The position numbers and the translations under genes are program-made. This document shows positions 19,233 through 30,312 of a stretch of DNA of 64,000 nucleotides, in pieces; the first letter of the stretch is position 1; each line of letters starts with the position of its first letter. This stretch comes from Methanoculleus chikugoensis. Lineage in GTDB: Archaea; Halobacteriota; Methanomicrobia; Methanomicrobiales; Methanoculleaceae. The DNA lies in the NCBI RefSeq assembly GCF_900095385.1, contig NZ_FMID01000017.1, forward strand, positions 62,001 through 126,000. Direction: 5' to 3'. The notes under the pieces are model-generated. The model saw only the letters and a program-made list of their open reading frames with translations, ran no database searches and was not told the DNA's origin.

Positions 19233-19479
19233 AGGAATCGATCTCGTCGCCGGCGGCGGCCGTACGGCGGGCGGGCGGTGCATCATCCCCATCATCAGGA
19301 TGTTCACGCTCTGTATGGGGGAAGCGGCCGCAATCAGCCTGACCCCGGTTGCGATCCTCGTCGTCGAGGGGGAGCGCGAGTACCTCGCCCTCCTCCCGGG
19401 TGCGCCGCGAGCGATCGACGATCTCCTCAAAACACTCCGCGACGATATCGAGCGGGAAAAAAAGAGATGTATGGGTTAG
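19216..19479 (+). CDS. Small GerW-like protein lacking the Gly-rich loop
   Basis: The 87-residue frame starts at GTG 19216 (or GTG 19225) and overlaps DUF2953. The order GGRCIIPIIRMFTLC, ISLTPVAILVVEG, YLALLPG, IDDLLKTLRDD parallels AGERVIIPVAEFGLG, AVALIIITKG and the closing helix of the GerW protein two genes upstream, without the Gly-rich insertion. I therefore read it as a diverged short GerW paralogue (inference). It stops 4 bp before the convergent ABC permease gene. Confidence 0.6.
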   Translation: MWRVPEGIDLVAGGGRTAGGRCIIPIIRMFTLCMGEAAAISLTPVAILVVEGEREYLALLPGAPRAIDDLLKTLRDDIEREKKRCMG

Positions 19480-19482
19480 CCG

Positions 19483-20628
19483 TCACTCGTGGCGCAGTGC
19501 CTGGATAGGATTTAAGTGCGCCGCCTTCCAGGCCGGGTAGAGGCCGGATGCCACGCTCGTGATGACGCCGAAGGCCATCCCGAAGACGATGTAGAGGAGG
19601 CTCGTCGGGTCGAAGAGGTAATCGGGGTTCTCGACGAAGACCGCCGTTACCACGTAGCCGGCGCAGAAACTGAGCACGCCCCCGATGAGAGCGCCCGCAA
19701 TGCCGAGGAGGAGTGCCTCGTAGATGAACATCCGCATCACCTCGCCCCGCCGGGTGCCGATGCTCCGGAGAACGCCGATCTCCTTGATCCGCTCGGTGAC
19801 CGACATCAGCATCACGTTCAGGATCGAGACGCCGGCGACGAGGAGCGATATCGCGCCGATTCCCGCGAGAAAGACCGTGATCGACTCGGTGGCCGCAAAG
19901 ATGCTCTCGAGGATTCCCCGGGTATCCATGACGTTGACGACGTCCTCCCGCCGGTTCATCCTCTGCTCGATCGACTCCTTGACCGCGTCGATATCGTTGA
20001 CGTCCCTGACCTTCACGATCACCTGGTCGTAATCTTCTTCGTCGTAGTGGCTCGAATACCAGGTGTAAGGGACGACGATGGCGTAGTCGGGGTTGATGTC
20101 GAAACCCATCCCCCGCTCCTTGAGCACGCCCACGACACGGAGGGTCTCGTCGCCGATCCTGATCCGGGCACCGAGTTTCAGGCCGTTATCCCTGCTGTTC
20201 GCGGAAAGTTCGCTCCCGATCAGGCACCCACCGCCCGTATCCCTCGGGTAGCCCCCCGACTCCACCTCGAGCAGGGAGGGGATATCCCCGGCGGGGATCG
20301 CATAGAGCATCGCCCCGCCCTCCTTATCGCCCACGGAGATCTTATCGGCGGTGCTCGAGAACGGTATGACGTCGTTGGAGCCGACCGCCCGGGCGATATC
20401 GGAGACCTGCCGCTCGGTGAGTTTGCCGCCGCCCACGCCCGTCGCCGGGGAGACGATGACGGTGTCGCCGACGTCGCTGACCATGTCGTTGAACATCAGG
20501 CCGATGCTGTTGCCCATGATGCCGAGAGAGGCGATCGCGATGACGCCGATGACGATCCCGATGACCGCGAGAGACGACCGGAGCCAGTGGCGGACGACGT
20601 TCCGGCGGGCGAGGTCGAAGAACGTCAT
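19483..20628 (-). CDS. MacB/FtsX-type ABC transporter permease
   Basis: The 381-residue protein has a first helix at about 17-40, a large extracellular MacB-like periplasmic core domain (about 45-245), then three C-terminal helices with the FtsX domain (ISLLVAGVSILNVMLMSVTER and IGVLRSIGTRRGEVMRMF). It ends with the usual YPAWKAAHLNPIQALRHE phrase. It pairs with the ATPase whose stop overlaps this start by 4 bp. Such pairs extrude lipoproteins or peptides, or do mechanical work; the substrate is unknown here. Confidence 0.9.
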   Translation of the reverse strand: MTFFDLARRNVVRHWLRSSLAVIGIVIGVIAIASLGIMGNSIGLMFNDMVSDVGDTVIVSPATGVGGGKLTERQVSDIARAVGSNDVIPFSSTADKISVGDKEGGAMLYAIPAGDIPSLLEVESGGYPRDTGGGCLIGSELSANSRDNGLKLGARIRIGDETLRVVGVLKERGMGFDINPDYAIVVPYTWYSSHYDEEDYDQVIVKVRDVNDIDAVKESIEQRMNRREDVVNVMDTRGILESIFAATESITVFLAGIGAISLLVAGVSILNVMLMSVTERIKEIGVLRSIGTRRGEVMRMFIYEALLLGIAGALIGGVLSFCAGYVVTAVFVENPDYLFDPTSLLYIVFGMAFGVITSVASGLYPAWKAAHLNPIQALRHE

Positions 20629-21296
20629 TCTTCCACCCTCCCGTCGACGAGCCGGATCGTCCGGTCGGCGTATTCGGTCATCCGGGGGTCATGGGTGACC
20701 ATGACGACGGTCTTGCCCTCCTCGCGATTCATCCGGTCGAGGAGGGTCATGATGGCGGTACCGGTCTTCGAGTCCAGGTTCCCGGTCGGCTCGTCGCAGA
20801 GGAGGAAGTCGGGGTCGTTGACGAGCGCGCGGGCGATCGCGACCCGCTGCTGCTGCCCGCCGGAGAGTTCGCCCGGCTTATGGGTGAAATGGGTCTTCTC
20901 GATCCCGACCGCCCTGAGGACTTCCTCCGCCCGTTCCCGGGTGCCGTTCTGCCGGCCCTTCAGGATCAGGGGGTACTCGACGTTCTCGACGATCGAGAGG
21001 AGCGGGATCAGGTTGAACTGCTGGAAGACGAACCCGATATGATCGCGCCGCAGAAGGGTCAGGTCGTCGTCGTCCATCCCGCCTATCTTGTTGCCGGCAA
21101 TGGTGACCTCGCCCGAGGTCGGGACGTCGAGCGAGCCCATGATATTCAGGAGCGTCGACTTCCCCGACCCCGAGGGGCCCATGATCAGGACAAACTCTCC
21201 CTCATCGATGGCGATATCGACGCCGTCAAGCGCCACGACGTCGCCCGCCGGGAGGGGATAGACCTTCCTCACGTTCTCGAAAGAGATGACCGGCAT
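20625..21296 (-). CDS. LolD/MacB-type ABC transporter ATP-binding protein
   Basis: Walker A GPSGSGKST, signature LSGGQQQRVAIARA, Walker B FLLCDEPTGNLD and the H-loop VMVTHDP are all intact. From ATG 21296 the length is 223 residues, usual for the LolD/MacB ATPase group. A GTG at 21317 would overlap the upstream gene. It energises the permease encoded directly downstream. Confidence 0.93.
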   Translation of the reverse strand: MPVISFENVRKVYPLPAGDVVALDGVDIAIDEGEFVLIMGPSGSGKSTLLNIMGSLDVPTSGEVTIAGNKIGGMDDDDLTLLRRDHIGFVFQQFNLIPLLSIVENVEYPLILKGRQNGTRERAEEVLRAVGIEKTHFTHKPGELSGGQQQRVAIARALVNDPDFLLCDEPTGNLDSKTGTAIMTLLDRMNREEGKTVVMVTHDPRMTEYADRTIRLVDGRVEE

Positions 21297-21301
21297 CGTC
21301 G

Positions 21302-22444
21302 TTACGTCCGCTTCCACGAGTAGTAGATTGCTCCGGCAACCCCGAGCGCGACGAGCACCAAGACGAGGAGCCCAACTATCGGGAACCCGCCGTCTTCCTG
21401 TTGCTCTTCGAGCGGGGCGGCCGTGCCGCCGAGCCCGACCGGCATCGACGCGGTGTAGCGGTTGCCGTCATCGTCCCGGTACTCGACGACGACCGGGATC
21501 TCGGTCACGGTTCCGTTGACCTTAAACGTCACCTCGAACGACGAGATGTCGTCGGGGTCAAGCGTTCCGACGACGTAGACCCGGAAGGGGTCGATGGGCG
21601 TCGCGGGCGACCCGGGGCTGATGACGACCGACCGGGCGGACTCGAGACCGGCGTTCATGACGTCGCCCACGATCCGGTAGCCCCCGGCGATCGGCGTGAC
21701 CTCGACGTTGGTGATGACGGGGTCGGCCTGCTTCTTGTCCTCGCCGAACGCGACCGGCAGGACGAGGTCGGCGGTGTGGGTGTTGATCCCGTTGCGCCAG
21801 ACCACCTGGAACGTGACGTCCGTCTCCGCGGTCGGGGTCAGGTTGAACGTGACCGTCCCGGACGCGTCGGGGGCGAGGCTGCCGATGAACCCGCCGGTCG
21901 GGGTGACGGTAAAGCCGCTCCCCTGCGGGACGACCTGGACGCCTGAGGCGGCGTTCGGCCGCGGGTTGCCCACCCGGACGGTGATGTCGGCCGTCCTCGA
22001 TTCGGCGAAAGCGTCCGGCTTTTGGATCACCGACGCGCTGAGCGGCGTGTTCTCGACCTGGACCGGAACCGGGTAGCGCAGGTTGCCGGCACCGTCACGG
22101 AAGTCGAGCACGAACGTCGGGTAGAACGTTCCTTCCCCTCCGTCCGCCCGGACGGTGAAGGTGAACGTCTTGCTGTTCCCGGCGCCGAGCTCACCGACCG
22201 AGGGATAGGGCTCGTTCAGGGGGACGACCCCGCTGCCGTAGAGCCGGGCGCTCCGGATGGCCACGGTCTCGGCACCGGTGTTCTGGACGACCACCGTCAG
22301 CGTCCCGGTGTCCCCCTTCATCAGGACCGGGGGGTCGAGCGACGAGGAGACCACGGTGATGTCCGCAGGACCGGCGCTGGCCGGTGCGGTGAACGCTATC
22401 GCGGCACAGAGAAGTGATATAATCAAAACATTGAGTGGTTTCAT
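21302..22444 (-). CDS. CARDB/COG1361-type surface protein of the ABC exporter operon
   Basis: MKPLNVLIISLLCAAIAFTAPASAG is a clear signal peptide. Repeated CARDB-like beta domains follow, with phrases such as LTVVVQNTGAETVAI, ADITVRVGNPRPN and IVGDVMNAGLESAR. One C-terminal transmembrane helix (VGLLVLVLVALGVAGAIYYS) ends in KRT. The 380-residue protein is exposed outside the cell and membrane-anchored. In archaea such COG1361 proteins commonly accompany MacB-type ABC genes, and here it lies between YIP1 and the ATPase, so it may act as an extracellular adaptor. Confidence 0.82.
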   Translation of the reverse strand: MKPLNVLIISLLCAAIAFTAPASAGPADITVVSSSLDPPVLMKGDTGTLTVVVQNTGAETVAIRSARLYGSGVVPLNEPYPSVGELGAGNSKTFTFTVRADGGEGTFYPTFVLDFRDGAGNLRYPVPVQVENTPLSASVIQKPDAFAESRTADITVRVGNPRPNAASGVQVVPQGSGFTVTPTGGFIGSLAPDASGTVTFNLTPTAETDVTFQVVWRNGINTHTADLVLPVAFGEDKKQADPVITNVEVTPIAGGYRIVGDVMNAGLESARSVVISPGSPATPIDPFRVYVVGTLDPDDISSFEVTFKVNGTVTEIPVVVEYRDDDGNRYTASMPVGLGGTAAPLEEQQEDGGFPIVGLLVLVLVALGVAGAIYYSWKRT

Positions 22445-22445
22445 G

Positions 22446-23102
22446 TTACAGCCATCCGGCAAGTGTGATTAACCTAGAGAGGATGTAGAGCCCCACGGGT
22501 ATCCCGACGGTGAGAACCGCGTCCCGCGTGGAGAGGTTCCGCGCGTACTTCATACCGAAGATCCAGATATTGGCGCTCCATATTATGAAGAGGATGCTCA
22601 CAAGCCCGGCGATCTGCGCCAGGGGATCGGTCGTGAGAATCGTCACCAGGTTCTCGGAAAACTCCACCATCTGCTCGGGATTCGTCATGGGCGGGATGTT
22701 CAGGCCCGAGAGAAGCTGGTAGGAGAAGTATGTCCCGATGATGCCCCCGAAGATCTGGGGGATGAGACCGTAGCCGGTGAACTCCATCGTCCGCTCGAGG
22801 TCGCCCTGGCCCTTGAAGATCATCGAGACGAGGTACAAGACGAAGCCGCAGATGACCCATGCGAGGAGCCCGCCGACGAAGGCAACGCCGGCGGAGATGA
22901 CCATCATGATCACCCCGAGGCCCTGCATATCCGCGGGAAGCATGGCCATGGTGATATCCGCCATCGGTACGGTTGAGACCGCACCGATCAGCCCGATGAC
23001 GAGCGCAATCAGCGCCGGTATCTTCAGGCTCGGTTTTTCCTGCATACGCGCTTCAAAAAATCGTCCGGGATCGAGCAACACCCGGAGAAATCCAGTATCC
23101 AT
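22446..23102 (-). CDS. YIP1-family integral membrane protein
   Basis: The 218-residue protein starts with the family phrase VLLDPGRFFEARMQEKP, followed by five hydrophobic helices. ATG 23102 with GAGGCG upstream is preferred to an earlier in-frame start at 23132. It is the first gene of the four-gene ABC exporter operon, one base before the surface protein gene. Archaeal YIP1 proteins next to COG1361/MacB genes recur, but their role is not known. Confidence 0.82.
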   Translation of the reverse strand: MDTGFLRVLLDPGRFFEARMQEKPSLKIPALIALVIGLIGAVSTVPMADITMAMLPADMQGLGVIMMVISAGVAFVGGLLAWVICGFVLYLVSMIFKGQGDLERTMEFTGYGLIPQIFGGIIGTYFSYQLLSGLNIPPMTNPEQMVEFSENLVTILTTDPLAQIAGLVSILFIIWSANIWIFGMKYARNLSTRDAVLTVGIPVGLYILSRLITLAGWL

Positions 23103-23274
23103 GGTGAGTACGCCTCGTATACTCTTGGCCAACGGGAAGGGATAAACTTTTTCGGGGTGGTGATGCCGAACGCGGAGGAATTCACCGGATTTCAGGGATC
23201 CACCGACAGTGTTCGGCTCAAACCGGGGACGAGAGCGGTATTTCCGGGGTGTTAGGGCGGTTTTTCCCCCGCTG

Positions 23275-23943
23275 TTACAGGTGTCCGAGCTCCTTTAAGC
23301 TCGCGTAACCCTTCTTCGTGACGATGATGTGGTCGAGCACCCGGATGCCGAGGATCGACCCGGCCTCGACGAGCTGCCGGGTGATGCCGAGATCCTGGGT
23401 GGACGGATCGAGCGTGCCCGAGGGATGGTTGTGGACAAGGATGACCGAGGCTGCACGGTCGGTGATCGCCTCGGAGAAGACCTCCCGGGGGTGGACGAGG
23501 CTCTGGTTCAGGATCCCGACGGTGACCACCCGGCGCTCGATCACCTCGCCGGCACCGTTGAGCGTGATGCAAACGAAATATTCCTGCTTCTTACCCCGCC
23601 ACTCCGCGACCAGCGGGAGCACGTCCTCAGGGCGGGTGATCCGGTGCCCCGAGACGCCGTCGCCCTCAAGATACCGCCGCCCGAGTTCGAAGCAGGCCAT
23701 GATCTCGCAGGCTTTCGCCGAACCGATACCGTCTATTTCCAGGAGATTGTCATAAGAAGGGCAGCCTTTCGCATGCTTCAGGTAGTGTTCGACGTCGCTC
23801 GCGACCTCTCGAACGTCCCGCCCCGCCGTGCCGCGCCCGATGAGAAGGGCGATCAGTTCGGCATCGGTGAGCGCCCGGGGTCCCCGTGCTGCCAGTTTTT
23901 CGCGCGGGCGATCGCGGTTCGGGGTATCACGCATCTTTCTCAT
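23275..23943 (-). CDS. radC: RadC family protein (UPF0758, JAB/MPN metalloprotease-like)
   Basis: The 222-residue protein starts with a basic stretch and a helix-hairpin-helix region (LLEIDGIGSAKACEI). It ends with the RadC JAMM domain, where His171, His173 and Asp184 in HNHPSG...STQD would bind zinc. The name comes from a historic DNA-repair assignment that is no longer accepted; the actual role is unknown. RadC genes are frequent on mobile elements, but nothing mobile is seen here. Confidence 0.88.
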   Translation of the reverse strand: MRKMRDTPNRDRPREKLAARGPRALTDAELIALLIGRGTAGRDVREVASDVEHYLKHAKGCPSYDNLLEIDGIGSAKACEIMACFELGRRYLEGDGVSGHRITRPEDVLPLVAEWRGKKQEYFVCITLNGAGEVIERRVVTVGILNQSLVHPREVFSEAITDRAASVILVHNHPSGTLDPSTQDLGITRQLVEAGSILGIRVLDHIIVTKKGYASLKELGHL

Positions 23944-24143
23944 GCTCGTCCGGCCCGATCGGGTTACCTCGATCCCCGGTTTAGATCCCGGAGCATGTAT
24001 ACGTTGCCAATCGATCCGGCTCACCGGGCGGACCCGAATCCGGAGAGAACAAGAACGAAACGAAATAATTTTTCCGCGTTGGCGGATTCCTTGAGAACGT
24101 TATCGAAATCCTTTTTTAATCCGGTGGCACTATCTTTCACGAA

Positions 24144-25838
24144 ATGGAACTCCCCTGGAAGAACGCCGATGCCTTGTGCAGGAAAGGACGGGCATATGCC
24201 GAGCAGGGGCAGTACGACCGGGCCGTCGAGTGCTACGACCGGGCGATTCGGCAGAGCCCCGGCACCGGCACCACCTGGTACCATAAGGGGCTCGCCCTCA
24301 CCGCCGCCCGGGACCACCGGGGGGCGATCGAATGCTTCGACCAGGCGATCAGGATCGACCCGACCTGCGCCCGGTTCTGGGAGGCCCGGGGGCAGGCGAT
24401 GTACGAGATCAGGGAGTACCGGGAGGCGGCCGGATCCTCCGGCCAGGCGGTGAAACTCGCACCGGACTCCGCGGGTGCCTGGCTCATTCGTGGCCACGCC
24501 CTCCGGAAGATCGGGCTCACTCCCGAGGCAATCGCGTGTTACGACCGGGTGGTCGTGCTCGAACCGGACCGGATCGACGCCTGGCTCGCCCGCGGCACGG
24601 CGCTTGCCGGCGAACGTCGGTACGAGACGGCGATCGAGTGCTATGACCGGGTGGTCGCGCTCGAACCGGGGAACGCAAACGCCTGGTACGCCAGAGGAAC
24701 CATCGAGACCCTCCTCGCCCGGTTCGAGGACGCACTCGCCTCCTACGACCGCGCCGTCGCCATCGACCCGAACCACACCGATACCTGGTACACCAAAGGG
24801 TGCACGCTCTCGGCGCTCCAGCGCTACGACGAGTCAATCGCCTGCTTCGACCGCGCGCTCGCCCTCCGTCCCGACGACGTCGAGGCCTGGTACAACCGGG
24901 GCCGGGCACTGCAGAGCCTGGAGCGCTACGAAGAGGCGCTCGACTGCTACGAGCGGGCGTTCCGGATCAACCCCGATTACCCCGGGATCTGGTATCAGAA
25001 GGCCGCGGCGCTGAAGAAACTGAAGCGTTACGACCTCGCGCTCGCCTGCTTCGACCGCGCGCTCCGGGTGAACGCCGTCGACGCGGAGATCTGGTACCAG
25101 AAAGGCCTGCTCTACTTCGCCCTGAAGCGGCACGGGGAGGCGATAGAGTGCCTGGGCCAGGCGCTCAAACTCCAGCCCGGCCATGCCGACGCGGAGTACT
25201 ACCGGGGCGAGTGTCATTACGCCCTCGGGGACTGCGAGACTGCAATCGAATGCTACCGGGCCGTGGTCAGGGCGCACCCCGAGAACGCCGTCGCCTGGAA
25301 CAACTACGGCAACGCACTCTACCAGCTCGAGCGCTACGAGGAGGCGCTCGTCTGCTACGAGCGGGCGCTCGAGATCGACCCGGAGAACCAGCGAGTCTGG
25401 AACAACAAAGCGAGCGTCCTCTCCGTTCTGTCGCACTACGACAAGGCGCTCGTCTGCTACGAGCGGGAACTCCGGATGCACCCGGAGAACGGGGACGCCT
25501 GGTACAACAAAGGGCTCGCGCTCTTCGTCCTCGGGCGGTATGGCGAGGCCGTCACCTGTTATACGCACGCGCTCGAGATCGATCCCGCGAGGGTTGAGGC
25601 CTGGACGACGAAGGGGAACGCGCTCGTGATTCTGGAACGCTCCGAGGAGGCGCTCGACTGCTACGACCGGGTTCTCGCCCTCAACCCCGACGACGCCGAA
25701 GCCCTCAACGGAAAGGCGGTGGCCCTGATCAACCTCGACCGCCCCGCCGAGGCGGTCAAATACTACGAGAGGCTGCAGCGGCTGCCGGGGTGGAAGCGGA
25801 AGGGAGAACGAAGTCCGGGAAAAAAATTAAGATCTTAG
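24144..25838 (+). CDS. Long tetratricopeptide repeat protein
   Basis: The 564 residues consist almost wholly of about sixteen 34-residue TPR units with the recurrent pattern W-x2-[KR]-G-x8-[EY]-x3-[AL]-x-C-[YF]-[DE]-[RQ]-A. There is no signal peptide or catalytic domain, so it should be a cytoplasmic solenoid scaffold for protein interactions. The DNA repeats inside the gene come from the protein repeats. Its end overlaps the convergent aminotransferase gene by 4 bp. Partners cannot be inferred. Confidence 0.9.
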   Translation: MELPWKNADALCRKGRAYAEQGQYDRAVECYDRAIRQSPGTGTTWYHKGLALTAARDHRGAIECFDQAIRIDPTCARFWEARGQAMYEIREYREAAGSSGQAVKLAPDSAGAWLIRGHALRKIGLTPEAIACYDRVVVLEPDRIDAWLARGTALAGERRYETAIECYDRVVALEPGNANAWYARGTIETLLARFEDALASYDRAVAIDPNHTDTWYTKGCTLSALQRYDESIACFDRALALRPDDVEAWYNRGRALQSLERYEEALDCYERAFRINPDYPGIWYQKAAALKKLKRYDLALACFDRALRVNAVDAEIWYQKGLLYFALKRHGEAIECLGQALKLQPGHADAEYYRGECHYALGDCETAIECYRAVVRAHPENAVAWNNYGNALYQLERYEEALVCYERALEIDPENQRVWNNKASVLSVLSHYDKALVCYERELRMHPENGDAWYNKGLALFVLGRYGEAVTCYTHALEIDPARVEAWTTKGNALVILERSEEALDCYDRVLALNPDDAEALNGKAVALINLDRPAEAVKYYERLQRLPGWKRKGERSPGKKLRS

Positions 25839-26965
25839 ACTCGCCCGATCCGCCCGACCGCTTCCTCGAGGTTCTCCATCGAGGTCGCGTAGGAGAGGCG
25901 GAGCCAGCCGGGGGTGTGAAACGCGGTTCCCGGGGTGACCGCCACGTGGAGGTCCCGGAGCCACGACCGGGCGACCGCCATATCGTCGCCGTCGACCTGC
26001 ACGTAGGCGTAGAAAGCGCCGTCGGCCGGGGCGGTGGCGTAGCCGAGGTCGCGTAACGCCGGGATGAGGTAGTCGCGGCGGCGCTCGAACTCACGGCGCA
26101 TCGCTTCAACGCAGTCCTGGGGACCCTCGATCGCGGCGAGGGCGCCAAACATTGCAAACGTCGTCGGGTGCGATATGGTGTGCTGCTGCACCTTCTCCAT
26201 CTGCCGGAGGATCGGCCGTGGAGCGACCGCGTAGCCGATCCGCCACCCGGTCATCGCGTAGGCCTTCGAGAACCCGTTGATCGTGATCGTCCGCTCGGCC
26301 ATCCCGTCGAGCGAGGCGAGGGAGACGTGCTCCTTCCCGTAGACCAGCTTCTCGTAGATCTCGTCGGAGAGCGCGTAGAGGTCGTGGTCGCGGCAGATAT
26401 CGGCGATGAGCCCGAGCGAGCCCCCATCCAGCACCGCGCCGGAGGGGTTCGAGGGGGAGTTGACCACGATCATCTTCGTCCGGGGGCCGACGGCCTCAAG
26501 AAGGGTGTCGTCGACCTGGAAGGTCTTGAGCGAGAGCGCGTGATGCCGGGCGACGGCGCCTGCGAGCGCTACGCAGGGCTCGTAGGAGACCCACGCCGGG
26601 TCGAGGATGAGCACTTCGTCGCCCGGGTTCAGGACGGCCTCCATCGCCTCGTATATGGCGTCTTTCGCCCCGCAGGTGACGATCACCTCGTCGGGCTGTG
26701 CGGGGACGCCGTTCTCGCGGACGATCTTCTCCGCGATCGCGGACGTCAGGGCGGGTATCCCGGCGCTCGGGGCGTAGTGGGTCTCGCCCCGGTGGAGGGC
26801 GTCGATGCAGGCGTCCTTGATATGCTCCGGGGTGTCGAAGTCCGGCTCCCCGATGGAGAGGCTGATGACGTCGACACCCTCCTGCGCCATCCGCTTTGCG
26901 GCGTTAGAGATCTCGATCGTCGCGGAAGGAGCGATGGCCGCAACCTTCTCCGAGAGGCCTCTCAT
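25835..26965 (-). CDS. Class I/II pyridoxal phosphate aminotransferase (aspartate aminotransferase-like)
   Basis: The 376-residue fold type I enzyme has Lys234 in [16 protein letters not shown] as Schiff base lysine, NSPSNPSG, and YALSDEIYE for the ring contact. This is the AspB-like group common in archaea, which transaminates aspartate or aromatic amino acids; the exact substrate cannot be read from sequence. It is the last gene of the aminotransferase-ribC-ribH-aminotransferase cluster and overlaps ribH by 4 bp. Confidence 0.88.
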   Translation of the reverse strand: MRGLSEKVAAIAPSATIEISNAAKRMAQEGVDVISLSIGEPDFDTPEHIKDACIDALHRGETHYAPSAGIPALTSAIAEKIVRENGVPAQPDEVIVTCGAKDAIYEAMEAVLNPGDEVLILDPAWVSYEPCVALAGAVARHHALSLKTFQVDDTLLEAVGPRTKMIVVNSPSNPSGAVLDGGSLGLIADICRDHDLYALSDEIYEKLVYGKEHVSLASLDGMAERTITINGFSKAYAMTGWRIGYAVAPRPILRQMEKVQQHTISHPTTFAMFGALAAIEGPQDCVEAMRREFERRRDYLIPALRDLGYATAPADGAFYAYVQVDGDDMAVARSWLRDLHVAVTPGTAFHTPGWLRLSYATSMENLEEAVGRIGRV

Positions 26966-27369
26966 TCCAACCGCTGGACCATCTTCACGGCCGACTCGAC
27001 GGCGCGCTTCGCGTAGTCGATACGCTCGGTCGCTTCCATCCGGGTCATCCCCGGCCCGGAGATGCCCAGAGCAACGGGCTTGCCGAACTCAAGGGAGAGG
27101 TCGATGATCTTACGCGCCGCGTGCTGGACGACGATCTCGTCGTGTTGGGTGGCGCCCTCGATGACGCAACCGATGGTGACGACGGCGTCGATCTCGCTCT
27201 GCTCGAGCAGTTTCTTGATCGCGAGCGGCATGTCGTAGGCGCCGGGGACGTAGATCGTATCGGCGACCTCCGCATCGAGGAAGCGGGCGTGCTCCCGGGC
27301 CTCGATCTCCATCATGTAGGTGATGTCGCGGTTGAACTCCGCGACGACGAATCCAAGGTTTATCGTCAT
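26962..27369 (-). CDS. ribH: 6,7-dimethyl-8-ribityllumazine synthase
   Basis: From ATG 27369 the product is 135 residues, [41 protein letters not shown] with the catalytic His, and [12 protein letters not shown] match lumazine synthase. It condenses 5-amino-6-ribitylaminouracil with dihydroxybutanone phosphate. The same ribitylaminouracil is used by CofH for F420, encoded about 7 kb away. It shares 4 bp with the downstream aminotransferase. Confidence 0.92.
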   Translation of the reverse strand: MTINLGFVVAEFNRDITYMMEIEAREHARFLDAEVADTIYVPGAYDMPLAIKKLLEQSEIDAVVTIGCVIEGATQHDEIVVQHAARKIIDLSLEFGKPVALGISGPGMTRMEATERIDYAKRAVESAVKMVQRLE

Positions 27370-27427
27370 TTGTAATCCTTCCTGTGGTACTACTCGCACC
27401 GGTTGTTGATAATTCTCACTTTTTGCG

Positions 27428-29016
<1,589 letters not shown>

Positions 29017-29151
29017 GAGATATCAGTCCGTATCGTTTCGTCGAGGACAGACGCTGTTCCTGCAAGGAACTTGGATGTAGTGTCATATCAACCTCACCAC
29101 CGTGCAATATCGACAGGGTGAAAAAGTGGCGGGGCACAACTGAATCTGGAT

Positions 29152-29544
29152 ATGGCAGACGTCACGGTTATCTGCGGTTCCGCCTCGGACGGCCCCGTCG
29201 CGGAGAAAGTCTTCGAGACTCTGAAAGAGCACGGCGTGTCCTACGACTACGCCGTGATCTCGGCGCACCGCGACCCCGAGCGGCTGGACGAGTACGTGAA
29301 GGCAAGCACCGCCCGGGTCTTCATCGCGATCGCCGGACTCTCGGCGGCCCTCCCGGGAGTGATCGCCTCGAAGACGAAGCGGCCGGTGATCGGCGTCCCG
29401 GTGAGCGGGACGCTGATGGGCCTCGACGCCCTCCTCTCGATTGTCCAGATGCCGAAGGGTGTGCCGGTGGCCTGCGTCGGGGTGGACAACGGCGTGAACG
29501 CCGCCCTGCTCGCGGTCAGAATCCTCAACGCAGGACGCGCCTGA
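29152..29544 (+). CDS. purE: N5-carboxyaminoimidazole ribonucleotide mutase
   Basis: The 130-residue product has [12 protein letters not shown] for phosphate binding and [13 protein letters not shown] with the catalytic His, then a short compact PurE core. It rearranges N5-CAIR to CAIR in purine synthesis. Methanogen PurE proteins are shorter than bacterial ones. It is divergent from the aminotransferase gene at 29016, and no purK lies nearby. Confidence 0.9.
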   Translation: MADVTVICGSASDGPVAEKVFETLKEHGVSYDYAVISAHRDPERLDEYVKASTARVFIAIAGLSAALPGVIASKTKRPVIGVPVSGTLMGLDALLSIVQMPKGVPVACVGVDNGVNAALLAVRILNAGRA

Positions 29545-29636
29545 GACCGCCTCTCTCCTGCCGGGCTGGGGGTGCCGGCCCCACACGCCTGGAGCGCCGC
29601 GTGGATTGTCGAAGGCGGGAAGGGGCGAAGTTGGGA

Positions 29637-29790
29637 GGGGGAGTTGCTCTCAGACAAACCGTTCTTCGCGTCCTTTGCGGCTCGCACCTACGGTGCTCAA
29701 GCTCGCTGCGCTCGCACTTCGCGTGAGCTGACAGTTTATAGGCGATGGTACGGCCGCACGCGAAGAGCGCGAAGCCGCGAAGGGGAGTTC
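29637..29790. repeat. Dispersed repeat with inverted arms, copy 1
   Basis: The 360-bp gap between purE and the ArsC-like gene holds no convincing gene. GGGGAGTTGCTCTCAGACAA followed by ACCGTTCTTCGCGTCCTT matches, in reverse orientation, the element at 51428-51516 (GGGGAGTTGCTCTCGGATAA then CCGTTCTTCGCGTCCTT). CGCACTTCGCGTGAG at about 29712-29728 and CGCGAAGCCGCGAAGG near 29769-29784 are further pieces of the same element. The pieces can pair, so it resembles a small non-coding hairpin element. Confidence 0.65.
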
Positions 29791-29904
29791 CACACCCATC
29801 TACCAGACACCGCGTGGAGCAACGATCGTCCCCGGGGCGCGCGCCGGTCGCACTTCGAGGGGGTCGGGCAACCTTTTTCCACCCGGCCGTGCAGGGGGAG
29901 GGGC

Positions 29905-30312
29905 ATGAAGCAGAAGGTGCTCTTCATCGGCACGAACAACGCCGCCCGGACCCAGATGGCGGAGGGCTACCTCCGCGCCCGCTACGGCGACCGTTACGAG
30001 GCCTGCTCGGCCGGGATCGCCCCCACCGCCCTCGATCCCCTCGCCGCACGGATGATGGGCGAGATCGGGGTAGACATCTCGAAGCAACGGGCAAAGGATC
30101 TCGCCCTCTTCGACGGGAAGGAGATGGACTACGTGGTCGTACTCTGTGCCGGAGGCGTCTGCCCGATGTTTCCCTGGGCGAAGGAGACGATCCACGTCGA
30201 CTTCCCGGACCCGGGCCGGGCCACCGGAACCCCCGACAAGGTGATGGCGGCCTACCGGCGGAGCCGCGACGCGGTAACCGCCTGGCTTGACGGGCGGTTC
30301 GGGGTGAAGTGA
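29905..30312 (+). CDS. ArsC/low-molecular-weight phosphatase-like protein lacking the nucleophilic Cys
   Basis: The 135-residue product has the fold of thioredoxin- or glutaredoxin-linked ArsC proteins, including VDFPDPGRATGTPDKV and LCAGGVCPMFP. The P-loop, normally C-T-G-N-x-C-R-S, reads G-T-N-N-A-A-R-T at residues 9-16, so both cysteines are gone while the arginine remains. It cannot use the classical phosphocysteine or arsenocysteine chemistry. It may bind an oxyanion or act as a regulator (inference). GGGGGAGGGG just upstream is the ribosome binding site fixing ATG 29905. No arsenic genes flank it. Confidence 0.8.
   Translation: MKQKVLFIGTNNAARTQMAEGYLRARYGDRYEACSAGIAPTALDPLAARMMGEIGVDISKQRAKDLALFDGKEMDYVVVLCAGGVCPMFPWAKETIHVDFPDPGRATGTPDKVMAAYRRSRDAVTAWLDGRFGVK

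Noticed and set aside
23275-23943. radC as sign of an integrated mobile element
   Set aside because: No integrase, transposase, attachment-site repeat or phage gene flanks it.
24144-25838. Periodic about 102-bp DNA repeats
   Set aside because: They follow the 34-residue TPR units of the protein and are not a CRISPR array or satellite; no identical direct repeats with unique spacers exist.
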